From the NCBI GenBank assembly GCA_013268835.1, contig JABFSX010000004.1, positions 310,001 to 374,000 on the forward strand: 64,000 nt of DNA, written 5' to 3'. Every line of letters begins with the position of its first letter. Position 1 is the first letter of the stretch. The translations under genes were made by a program, and so were the position numbers. Source of the stretch: Candidatus Altimarinota bacterium (GTDB lineage Bacteria > Patescibacteriota > Gracilibacteria > BD1-5 > UBA2023). Under the pieces are notes generated by a model that worked only from the letters and a program-made list of their open reading frames with translations, was not told where the DNA came from and ran no database searches. Below, in pieces: positions 20,305 through 30,327 of this stretch.

Positions 20305-22023
20305 TTATTTCTTTGTTTTCTGATATTTGTTGAGAATTGCGAGTAACCGTTTTTTCGGAGAAAAATCAATCGTATCCTTTGTATGAAAAGAGAAGGAATT
20401 CGTGTCTATTTTCCCCTCTGCAGAAATGTCGATAACCTTGTGTGAATCAGAGTTTAGACAATACATCTCATTACCATAGTGTTCCATAATAATCTCCATC
20501 TGAGAATCTACAATATTCCATATATCATCATCCCACACATATTTCTCACCATAGAAAAGTTCGAAATTGAATTTCCGATATCAGAGTTCGAAAATATCCT
20601 GAAATGATACGAAAAGTGATGATGCCTGTTTCGGTCAAAAACCCAGAAGAATGACGATACGTTCTTTTGGAAAAAATTGAGTTAGTACAGTGAGTCCATT
20701 TTGGAGCTTATCATAACTCCGATCCCGAGTTTCATTGTGTGTAACTCTATTCCCATTCCATGAGATATGAATATCAAAATCATGTGATGCAAGATATTCA
20801 GCAATCTCAGGATTCATGAGTATTGCATTGGTAGCAATACGATACTGCATTTTCTTTCATAGTTTTTCTACAAGAGTATCAGAGAACTCAACGATTCTGC
20901 GAATATTCTCGAACTTGAGAAGTGGTTCTCCACCAAAAAATGATATTGCCTTTTTCTCACCATCTCACCGAAGGTGCCATTCGACAATATTGATAGCCGT
21001 CTCATAAGAAAGCTCTTGATTATTGAAATCCAGATAACAATAATTGCAACGCAAATTGCACTGATTCGTCATATTCAGACGAATCTCGTCGTATGGACCA
21101 GTGAGAAAATTCTTATTCCCACGAACCTTCTGAATAGAAATAAAGAATTCAATAAATACTTCATTCAACTGATGAAATATTTTTGCTCTTTGTTCAAGAA
21201 CTGTCTTATCTGCTTGGTAATCGAGATACCAAGAAACCGGACAAATACAGAACCACTTGTGTTTGCAAGAAAAACATCCATTCACCTGATCGAAATAATC
21301 AAATGCATGATGATATTGGAATCATTCTGGAATCCGATCAATTCGATTACAAAGGAAAGTACTTCCCTGTTCATCTACCACTGTTTTATGACAATCACTC
21401 GACTTCATCTCAAGCGTATCCATATCAGGCCCGAAAAAAATAAATTTCCGATTTTTCTCAGTCAACTGCACCAAATTTTCTAGTGCTTTTTCTATCTGAA
21501 TAATGCTTTCTCTTGTCCAGTCAGCATAGATCTCAGGAGCGAGTGCAAACTGATAGAAGCCATATTTCTCCAAGAGAAAAATAAGCTCAACGGGGCTATC
21601 GATGAGATGTGGCTGAAAAATAATACTAAATCGAAGTAGGTCTCGAATCGGAAAAATCGTTTCCAGATATTTCTTCCCGAAGAATTTCCCGAACGAACGA
21701 AAATGAAGAGAATTCTCTACCAGAATTCGATGGTGGTTAATAAATTCCACTTTTTCAGTATCGAGAAGACTTCCATTCGTGATGATGATGAATTCCATTT
21801 CTGGCTTTTTCTCTCGGGTCGTTTCAACGATTTTTGCAATATCTTTCCATTTGATGAGTGGCTCTCCTCCAATAAATCGGATCATATCATATTCCAAGAG
21901 GTTGATGCGCTCAGAAAATTCCTCATGTTGAAAATCCTGAACCTTGCTTTCCAGTTCCACATAACAATACTCGCAATTGAAATTGCATACTTTTGTGATA
22001 TATATTTCGATGGTTTTTTTCAT
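20305..22023 (-). CDS. Tandem (two-module) radical SAM protein
   Basis: One 572-residue chain with two complete radical SAM modules. Module one has C13-x3-C17-x2-C20 (VCNFNCEYCYVE) and FIGGEPLIKW; module two has C322-x3-C326-x2-C329 (QCNLRCNYCYLD) and FFGGEPLLKF. Between them (residues about 215-265) is a cysteine cluster including CFSCKHKWFCICPVSWYLDY, as in SPASM/twitch auxiliary-cluster domains. Four or more TGA codons lie on glycines; without them the gene appears as five fragments. The C-terminal 75 residues lack cysteine clusters. Start ATG 22023 is 5 bases after the upstream stop. It probably performs two linked steps on one peptide, by inference. Confidence 0.88.
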
Positions 22024-22028
22024 GGATT

Positions 22029-22748
22029 TTACTCGGTAAAATAGATTTCTTTTCTTTCTTTTTCTTGGCAGAGATACTTGATATTCCAGTGTGGATTTAT
22101 TCGTACTATCCCGTCAATTTCTCACATCCATCCACTGGATTTGAGTATAGAGATGTCTCAGGGTTTTGCAAAACGAATAAAGTATTTCTGTCTTTCATTT
22201 TCAGAGAAAGTTCGCATCACTCCCGTATATCCTACATCCTCTTTTGAGAGATGAATATCTCAGAGCATCGGACAATACGAGGTATCTATAATCTCATATA
22301 TTTTTGGTACGATATTTCCTTCGAGAATATCAAAACCAAAACAATCAAATCGCTGATATCCTTGGGTAAGCTGGTATCCTGAAAGATGAGGAAAAAGTGT
22401 TTTGAGAAATTCTATTGATACTTTTGCTTCATTTGAATTCTGCTGATATAGAGAAACATAGAACTTTTTTCGATGAGACTGGGCATCGTATCCAACATGG
22501 AATGGTTGATCTGAGAATTGATGAAATATCTTTTCTATAATATCATGTTTTTCTTGACTCAAATTATGAGAAACATAGCGAAAGATGATATCTTTTCTCC
22601 TTGCAAAAATCCGAATATCAGAAGGTTCTGAAAAATGCAACACCTTGGAAATGCTTGTTTCTCAGAGCATATGAGCATATTCGAAATATCCCGTTTCATC
22701 ACGAAAAAGTTTCTGGAATGCGATGATGGAGGAATGGAATATGGACAT
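22029..22748 (-). CDS. Unknown protein of the radical SAM locus, 239 aa
   Basis: ATG 22746-22748 lies 2 bases after the asparagine-synthetase-like stop; TAA is 5 bases before the double radical SAM start, so it is firmly in the operon. Two strands repeat a pattern: GYDAQSHRKKFYVSL (near residue 82) and GFDILEGNIVPKIYEI (near residue 135), i.e. Gly-aromatic-Asp, a turn, Lys and Tyr. Weaker copies follow. Repeats of this kind are seen in ABBA-fold prenyltransferases, but I have no stronger evidence and do not assign that function. Four TGA codons (Gly). Confidence 0.75.
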
Positions 22749-22750
22749 AA

Positions 22751-24175
22751 TTATTGTACTAAATTGTCATGAAATTTCTGCAAAAGGATTTTAGAATAAT
22801 CAAGCAATGAGGCATCATACGCATAGGAGAAATCAATTCAGAGATTATAACCATACTCCCCCTCTACGATTGAGAGTCATTTTGAGTTGAGAAACATTTC
22901 TGCTTCTTTTCGATAAGTTTTATAATTTTTAAATCGAAGAAGTTCATAATCTGTAAATGGTAGACGCCTTTCGATACCATTTCGGAGCGTTAATTTATCA
23001 ATCATCTGGAGATTATAGTCAAACATCTCATGATTCAGGAATTCCTGATCAATCTGAAAATCCTTTATCATTCCTCGTGAATGAAAGTGTTTGTATCTTC
23101 CTATGATTTCATTATAGGGAAAATGAGTATTAGAATTAATAAGTTCCTCTTTTCCATCACCTCAGAATTCTACTCGCACATGTGCGTATTCTGGGTATTG
23201 TTCTTTCAATATCTTTCAAAGATTCGGAAGATAGACCAATCATTCATGCTCATAGACTTCATTAGGGACTTTTCGTCCATCCATATTGATGAGCAAGTGA
23301 GTAATTCCGTGAAACTTTGCATTCTTCTTCGCAATCTCAATCTCGACCATATTCTTCTCGGTGACAAAACTATAGGCAATGATTTCTCCTTGATAGTATT
23401 TCTTGAGAAAATAGAGTATCAAATTCGAGTCTGGTCCTCCTGAAAGAGATACAAATATCTCATCTTGAAAATATGGAATTCTTCTTTTTACTGCTTGTTC
23501 CAAAGTATCAATGAAAGACATCTCTAGATTCTGAGGAATATAAGAATCAAATACCTCCGTTCGAATCTGGAAATCCTGAAATACTATATAAGTTCCCGAA
23601 CAGAGCGTTGATATGCCTTCTATTATCGTACTGGGACTGATTCCAAACTGGAACGTCATATGTTCTATGAAATTTTTCTTGTTGAGTATTGGTTTTCAGA
23701 AAATAAGCGTCTTGATCTCGGAAGCAAAATACAACACCCCTTTTTGAATTGTATAGTAGAGATTATTTGTTCCCCAACGATCACGAAAAAAGAAATATTT
23801 TTTTTCCTGCTTATCATGGATAAATATTGAGAATTCCCCATTTACAAAATTGATAAAATTTTCCCCCAGTGCATCATATACTCGTGCAATAACTTCACAC
23901 TCAGTGAAATCATCTGGATTCTCTTGTATTCCTATTTTTCTAAGAAGGAATTCTTTGTTGTATATCTCACCAACAAGTCCAATAACCAAATCTTGATACA
24001 AATATGGCTGACTAGTATCCTTATCAAGATCTGAGACTTTCAGATGTGCATGATAAAAAGAGAGGGTATCCTCATAATAAAAATAAGAATTATCGACTGC
24101 ACGAGGAGCAAGTGTTGCAGCCATTTTCTGAAGAATTGCTTCATTATGCGATGTGCATCCAGTAAATCAACACAT
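22751..24175 (-). CDS. Asparagine-synthetase-like (class II glutamine amidotransferase) protein
   Basis: A 474-residue AsnB-type protein. It starts MCGFTGC, giving the N-terminal nucleophile Cys2 after Met removal (the Gly is TGA), with RDRWGTNNLYY near residue 130. The ATP-pyrophosphatase loop is VSLSGGPDSN (near 225), and FGGDGKEEL replaces the usual SGEGSDEL (near 345). It is shorter than AsnB (about 550-620). In peptide and natural-product loci such proteins form amides or isopeptide/lactam bonds on carboxylates. Here it sits 6 bases downstream of the aminotransferase, so a role in amide formation on the product is plausible, not shown. Confidence 0.88.
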
Positions 24176-24181
24176 AACTAA

Positions 24182-25387
24182 TTAATTTTTAGTGAAAAAA
24201 TTATACATATTTGCAATAATATTTTTTGCAAAAAATATTATTTGCTCGTTTGAGAGACAAAGTGGTGGGCATACTATTATTGTTGTATCAGTCGGATACG
24301 CTAAAATTATCCCAGATGATAACATCTGTTCTTCCATTTTTAACTGATTAAACTTTTTTTTTGAATGTATCGCAAATAAAAAACCATCTCATTGAATGAA
24401 AAAATTATCATCAGTAATCTCATTTTTTAATGTTTGAAGCCAGATTTCTGAAGACTTATTTTTTATATTTAGCGATATAATATCCTTGAGAATTTCAATA
24501 TTTTTTAGTCAAATCTCGGCGCTGATTCATGACCAAGCAAAAGTAGAATAATAAGAAAATTCTTTTTTTAAACTATCCCTTACCATAACACATCAAGCTT
24601 GTGCGTATCAAGAAGTTATTCCTTTTGCACAACAAAGAAGATCTGGAATAACACTATAATGTTGGTAGGCAAACCAAGTTCAAAATCTTCCAAATCAAGT
24701 TACCACTTCATCAAAAATTAATAAAACTCCATATATATCACAAAGTTTTCGAATTTCTTGAAGTACCTCTTTTCAAAAAAATACGCCCCGAGAAAATGAG
24801 ACAAATGGTTCCAAAAGAAATAGACTTATCTTTCAAGATTTAAATAATTTTTCTATATCTGATAGAAATTTAATTGAATTCAATTTTCACTCTGAATCAA
24901 GTTCTAAATCAATTCAGAGTGAAAAAATTTTTTTTTCATATATTTTCACTTGAAAAATATTCATTTTTTCTAAAGAAGAAAAAAGAATTGAAAGAAAAAA
25001 AGAGTTTCAATGATATCCATCACGTAAAAATAATACCCCCCCACCTCATTTTTCTTGTAATCATATTTGTATCGCAATCTCCACAGACTCTGTTCAGCTT
25101 GTTGTTCGATATAGGTAAAAGAAATCATTATTTGTAATTTCTTCAAGCTTATCTCAAAGACGTACTTGGGATTTATTTTTAAACATTTGAAATACATATT
25201 CCGTCTCTTTTGATATCTCTTCAATATAAGAAATCATCTTTAAATTCTTATGTCAAATATTGACTACTGCTCAAGAAGAAATCAAATCTGCATATTTATT
25301 ATTTTGATGATCTATCAGATATATTTCACTAAAAGAAGTAACGAATGGATACTCAATGGAGTTGTTATAAAATGAAACTATTTTCAT
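24182..25387 (-). CDS. Class III PLP-dependent aminotransferase
   Basis: A 401-residue fold-type I aminotransferase. Motifs: YRTTSGTESVEIAIQ near residue 85, FDEVVTGFGRFGTWFA near 225-240 (Asp of DE binding the pyridine N), and CCAKGITSGYAQAGCV near 255 with the PLP lysine. This is the class III (glutamate-semialdehyde mutase, ornithine aminotransferase) pattern. The N-terminal 40 residues are shorter than usual. Many TGA codons are read as Gly, including a run before GGGVLF. Its ATG overlaps the SDR gene by 10 bases. The amino acceptor is unknown. Confidence 0.9.
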
Positions 25388-26163
25388 ATTTTATGATAGT
25401 AAGATTTTAAAAAAAGATTAATTTTGGCTTTAATAGCTAAGATAATTATCATCTTAGATTTAAAAATTGTATTATCAATAATAACCTCATGATCTCAATA
25501 ATTTGATTGGCTTATTATATTACTAATAATCTCATAAAAAGATTGCATATCTGTATTATATGCCAACTCTGGCATTACAATATTATCTGGGTAATATGGA
25601 TATATTATATTCCTATGAAGATTTGTATTAAATGGTCATGGCATGATATTATATATGTCATATATAGCCTTATATTCTTCTCTCAAATGGTCAATAATTA
25701 CATTAATACCTGCCTTTGTTGCACTATATAAAGAAATACCTGGTATATACATCTCACTAGCAATACTACTCATGAATATAACTTTCACTTTTTTTTGAGT
25801 CCCATGATTTCTATTTTGAAATAGATATGACAATAATCAAATATGACCTATTAAATTGCTCTCAAAAAGATAACGAATTTGCTGAGTTGAGAATCAAAGT
25901 GTTCAACCATATGCCATTTTTCATGCATTCAAAATCAAAATATCAAAATCAAAACTATTCAAATTATTAAAATAATAATCTTTTTCAGGATGAAAATCAA
26001 TATCAATGGATGTGATTCATTTTTTGTTAAATACAGAAACAATATCCTGATGTTTATCAATTGAAAATCAAGCAATAATATTATACTCAACTATTTCTGA
26101 TAATTTTTCAGCTAAAAATCTTCAAAATCAAGAAGAAGCTCAAGTTATTAATATATTAATCAT
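25378..26163 (-). CDS. Short-chain dehydrogenase/reductase
   Basis: A 261-residue SDR. The cofactor loop is TGASSGFGRFL (residues about 7-17, several Gly from TGA), followed by a downstream LILNAG (NNAG-like) motif. The catalytic residues are Ser in FMSSIASEMY and the Tyr-x3-Lys of SLYSATKAGINV. It would oxidise an alcohol or reduce a carbonyl with NAD(P)H. The gene starts 7 bases after the preceding gene and its last codons overlap the aminotransferase. Paired SDR and aminotransferase could oxidise and then aminate the same carbon, an inference from adjacency. Codon use is strongly AT-rich. Confidence 0.88.
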
Positions 26164-26170
26164 GATTTAA

Positions 26171-27007
26171 TTAGGCCAAGAAGTCAAAATACAATTCCAC
26201 TATATCTTTTTCAAAAGCAATTGCAACGATTGGGATACCAAATAAAGTACGTAAAATTATTGCATCAAATCAAATCAAAATAAATATTGATATGTTACTT
26301 TCATTAATATGAAAATTATCAGAAGCCACCATATTATATATAATTTTTTTTGTAACTATTCAATCCCTGAGGTACCTATATAATATATGAAAACCATTAA
26401 ATTTATATTCAGGATATATCTTATATATAAGCACATGGTGTATTTGATGATTTTTTTGAGTATATACAGATGAATCATACATTTTATATATCTTATATGC
26501 TGTTATATCTATATCATTAAACTGAATAGCAGCGAGTGTCGGTACATCATTAAATAATTCTAAATCAATATATACTGAAGATTCTTTAGCTAAATTAATA
26601 AAAGCAGATATCTCTCATACTGAGAGTGTTGAATAATTCACGTAATTATAATGAAACTTATCTGATATAGAATTATAATGAAATCAATACCAAAATGCAC
26701 CATATAAACTATATACAGTATAAAATTTTTTTAGAATATTTGAAACTTTTGCATTAGATCAAATAACGTCATGGATAATAAATTCATAATTAAAATATGT
26801 GGAATCCCTTTTGGGAACATCACTATATAAAACCCCGTTAAAATCAAAATTCTGAAATTCATCATTTTTCAAAGAAAATTCTAATCGCAAAGATCACTCT
26901 AATTTAGAATGATGTAAGTATTTTCTTATAGCACTAATTATTGAGCTATTCATACTTAATTCTTTTGGGAAATCTTTATTTTTTAAATAATTAATAAATT
27001 GATCCAT
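26171..27007 (-). CDS. Unknown protein of the radical SAM locus, 278 aa
   Basis: ATG 27007 overlaps the FAD-like gene by 17 bases; TAA 26171. The protein is rich in Tyr, Phe, Asn and Ile. It shows repeated Tyr-Lys-Ile-Tyr strands (DITAYKIYKMYD near residue 185 and HVLIYKIYPEYKFNGFHILY near residue 205), reminiscent of the Lys-x-Tyr strands in the 239-residue unknown of the same locus. No cysteine clusters and no catalytic motif I can name. The two unknowns may be distant homologues. Very AT-rich codon use (TTT, AAT, ATA). Confidence 0.7.
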
Positions 27008-27929
27008 TTTTTAAAAAGAGAATATATAAATAGGTAACCTTTTCTATCATATAGTTAACTCTATTAAAGATAGGATTTGCTTCTTCATACTTAAAATAAG
27101 TAAAATTTTTTAAGTATGAATCCATATCAAGAAATATTTTCTTTCTAAACTTTAATAAGGTATCTAGATATACTTTATTATTTGAGATAATAAACATTAT
27201 AGTTAGCAACGTATCTATGATAGCAAGTTGGTTAGATAATCATAGAATAATAGGCCCAAATCAACGTCATGATCAAATTAATAACTCCATAGAATCATTA
27301 TAATCATTATAAACATGAAATTCTTTAAATTGAAAAATATCTATATTGATACGATTTATTTTTAAAAAATTTTTTGCATCATTTATTCAATTATAGGTTT
27401 CATTTATCGGAATATACCAAGCAATATAATAATTTCCATCTCAACCTGAATATCAGTATACTGGCATTTTATTAATACTAAATTCAAAATTTTTTTGTCA
27501 TTTTCTAGCTTTTGCAGAGCAAAAAACAAGTTTATATAAGAAAGAACTGGATCTGTTCCAATTTTTTACAAAATCCTCTCTTTTTGCATAAATATTAATT
27601 TCTTCACCCTTTATTACTTTTTTAGGATGAAAATTATTCTTCATTTCATGAAAACATTGATCTATACCAAGAGGTGATAGGATACATCATTTATTTTTAA
27701 ATGAAGAATTATTCATATCTAAAATATCTATTTCTCTAAAAATACGAGAATAATCTAACTGAAAAATACTTTTTAAAGTAGGAATAACAATTTCATTCAT
27801 TCAAGTAGGAATGAAATCAAATTTTGAATTTACTGAAACAGTATCTAAATTAAAATTTTTTTTTAATAAAAATTGAATTAAAAAACTTGCAAATCAACTT
27901 CCATGAACAATAATATTCTTTTCATACAT
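26991..27929 (-). CDS. Putative FAD-dependent oxidoreductase
   Basis: A 312-residue protein beginning NIIVHGSGFASFLIQFLLKK (residues 5-24), a beta strand followed by Gly-x-Gly-x-x-x-x-x-x-x-Leu as in FAD-binding Rossmann folds. A later Gly-rich motif GSGRGFGPIILGLSNQLAII (near residue 225) resembles the second FAD motif of halogenases and monooxygenases, with three or more glycines encoded by TGA. The lack of a full GxGxxG leaves some doubt. Its 3' end overlaps the next gene by 17 bases. The substrate is unknown; a modification of the peptide or its building block is inferred from context. Confidence 0.6.
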
Positions 27930-27949
27930 AATTTTATATTCTTTATAAA

Positions 27950-29068
27950 TTATACATGCATATATGTTTTAGCAGAATCTATATATTCCTGATATTTTTT
28001 ATTGGCTTTTGCAAGCAAACGAATCTTGCTAGCATATTGTTCCGTGATTCTATCACGATATCATAGAAGTTTGTTCATCTGAACAATTTGCAAAGTCTCT
28101 TGAGAATCATGAAAATATCCCAATCGACAATCTGCACAATGAGTTGAATCATTATCAAACTTACATCCGATATATTTATTCACTTTTTCTATAAAATCCC
28201 CATCATTAATATTCGCTGGCACGTATACAGAATAATCTCGTTCTTTATTTACAAACGGATTAAACAAGATATCACCATTGGTGAATGCTTCAGTATAGAA
28301 CCAAAGACACCGTCACTTATTCTTTGAAGATATCATATGAAACCTGAATTCCTTATTGAGTGCGTTCAGATAGAGAAAGTGTCATTTTCCGATTTCATCC
28401 AATAAGTGATCATGTATCTTCACCAATTCGGTAATCCATTTTTTCTGCATATCAGTAGACCAGACCTTTCCATCCACAGGAGCGATATTAATCGTACAAG
28501 CAAATTCGAGATCTACCGTAAGATGAATATAAGAATCGTAGAGATTTTCCACGGTATTTTCATCAATGGTCATTGCAATCCCGAGATGTGTATCGATTAT
28601 ATTAGAGACAATAAGATCTTTATGGACAATTACAGAATCATATGATGATTTTCATCAGAAAAATTTTCGATTCTTATCATGCATCTCTTTTGTTCCATCA
28701 ATACTCCAAGCCAGATAAATCTGGTGTTCCCGAATAAAATCCAGTCGTTCTTGAGTAAATCCAATACCCGAAGTACAGAAAGAAATATCGAGTTGCTTCC
28801 CTGTTTCTTTTTCGAGTTTTCGAGCATACTCAATGCCATGTTTGATAATATCAAAATATATCAATGGTTCGCCCCCAAGCAAATGCAACAACTTATTATG
28901 TCATGGGGTGTACATAAGAAGTTGTATAAGTTTTTCAAGGGTAGGCAGTTCAATACTGCGATTATTATCTTTATCAACAAAACAATAAGAACATCGAAGA
29001 GGACAACCCTCTCCAACAATAATCTTCACAAAATATATTTGCTTATCGAGCAAAGAAAAATCAACCAT
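27950..29068 (-). CDS. Radical SAM peptide-modifying enzyme (SPASM-type)
   Basis: A 372-residue radical SAM protein. The 4Fe-4S motif is C22-x3-C26-x2-C29 (GCPLRCSYCFVD), followed by HLLGGEPLIYF (SAM-contacting Gly-Gly-Glu-Pro) and SIDGTKEMHD. Near the C-terminus a Cys group (IGCKFDNDSTHCADCRLGYF) fits a SPASM or twitch auxiliary cluster. Gly from TGA in four or more places. The gene starts 2 bases after the membrane-anchored unknown. It may take the place of HxsC, the second radical SAM partner of Hxs systems, but sequence inspection alone does not establish that. Confidence 0.85.
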
Positions 29069-29070
29069 AT

Positions 29071-29769
29071 TTATGGTAATAGTTTAAAGTAACCATCACA
29101 TATTTCTCGCCAACCTGAAAATAGATTTTTATCTATATTATTGCAATCACTTAATGATTTTGCATGAAAAAAATCCATCTGAACCAAACAAGCCTTTCTA
29201 TCTGCTTCTACAGGAAAGTAATTTTCATCTGAACAATATGCTCGATTATTAGCAATAGTTTCAGCTATATCCATATCTTGTCCTATTGCCTTTCCTGTAA
29301 ATATCGATTCACGAAAATACTGAATAAACTCTTTATCCGTCTTAAATGACTCAACAAATTCTTTATTTTTCTCATCTTTTAGAAGGGCCTTATAGAGCAA
29401 ACTAAGAAAAGTATCAGTATGATCATCAATTTGTTTCCTTCTTTCCGTCTTTAGAATCTTCCCTTCTTGAAGAATTTTTTGAGTCGTTAGAAGATAGGAA
29501 CTAAGATAGTTTTGCTCGATTATTTTACTAACTTGAGATTCATCATGGATGAATAAAAAATTCTCCACTAATTGTTCTACACTATTTAATTGTAGATCTG
29601 GAACATTTTTTTCTACTGATCAAGAAATCGTTGAATTTGTTATACTGAGAGAAGTTTGTGTCCTCTCAGGATTTATTCAATCTCATCTTTTCTGAAAAAG
29701 ATAGTATCCAAAATAAATTCCTAAAAGAAATAAAAAAACAAAAATGAAGAGAAGCGATCCTTTATTCAT
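29071..29769 (-). CDS. Membrane-anchored unknown protein, 232 aa
   Basis: ATG 29767-29769 begins with MNKGSLLFIFVFLFLLGIYF, a single N-terminal membrane anchor followed by a hydrophilic Ser/Thr-rich linker and a helical, charged domain (about residues 70-232). Cys residues near the C-terminus (AYCSDE, KACLVQ, DCNN, EICDGY) could form disulfides outside the cell, similar in style to the Cys-repeat protein at 46234. It lies 17 bases after the precursor and 2 bases before the radical SAM gene. No protease or transporter motif is visible. Confidence 0.75.
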
Positions 29770-29786
29770 AATATAAATATATTAAA

Positions 29787-30269
29787 TTAGCACCATCCGC
29801 CGCCACTACCGGATCAAGATCATGATCAAGATCATGAATTTGAATGAGTCGCATAGGCAGCATCCGTTGTTAGACTTCATCAATTTAGTCACCCCCCTTG
29901 TATAGTGGCATTACCATTTGCATGCCCATTTACTACTTCATAGTAAGGGGCTATTCCCGCATTTGTATAGATCGTACCATGCAATCTGCTTTGAGGAAGT
30001 GCGCATCCAGCATCCGCTCACCCATTATAATAGCGATCTATCGTCGTGGGTGTACCTGCTAATTCTCAGAAAGAAACCGTATTAGAAGCATAGCTTGTAG
30101 TACAGGCAGCGCTCACTTGATCTACTCATAACATTGTAGTTACAATGCCCATGGTAATCATACTCATTTTAAGTGCATCTTCCGAAACCAACTTTCCACT
30201 TTCGATAGAAAGAAACCCGTTAAGCTTCTTTTGAAATTTTGGAATATTTTTTTTCTTTGATTCTGACAT
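29787..30269 (-). CDS. Putative precursor peptide with Ser-Gly repeat and Trp-Cys end
   Basis: A 160-residue small protein between the HxsB-like gene and the membrane-anchored unknown. The N-terminal leader is basic then helical (KFQKKLNGFLSIESGKLVSE, residues 11-30), followed by a hydrophobic stretch (MSMITMGIVTTML) and a Thr/Ala/Gly/Asn-rich middle. The C-terminal core, residues 142-160, is HSNS followed by a Gly-Ser ladder (six Ser-Gly pairs in total) and GGWC. Gly 146, 148, 150 and 152 are TGA. Only three Cys (about residues 58, 87 and 160). Layout resembles HxsA of His-Xaa-Ser systems or GrrA Gly-rich precursors, but no H-x-S repeat is present. Core cleavage site is unknown. Confidence 0.8.
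29790..29846 (-). repeat. Ser-Gly repeat in the precursor core
   Basis: Nineteen codons whose middle is a near-perfect 12-base repeat unit on the minus strand (TCA TGA TCT TGA, twice) followed by TCC GGT AGT GGC GGC GGA TGG TGC. The repeat encodes Ser-Gly pairs with UGA as Gly, then switches to GGN codons. Confidence 0.9.
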
Positions 30270-30327
30270 AAAATAGAAAATTTAATTGTAAGTAATTGTA
30301 TTTTTTTTATTGAAAAAGTAAAATTTT
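30270..30327 (-). promoter_or_regulatory. AT-rich gap before the precursor gene
   Basis: The only gap over 20 bases inside the 14-gene unit. It carries long A/T runs that could hold an internal promoter for extra expression of the precursor. I see no clear consensus boxes. Confidence 0.3.

Noticed and set aside
22029-22748. Naming the protein an ABBA-type peptide prenyltransferase
   Set aside because: Only two repeated strands support it; no family signature is evident.
27950-29068. Naming the second radical SAM protein HxsC
   Set aside because: Position and partners suggest it, but I see no family-specific motif that separates it from other SPASM proteins.
29787-30269. Naming the precursor HxsA
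   Set aside because: It has no His-Xaa-Ser repeat; only gene context and leader style agree.
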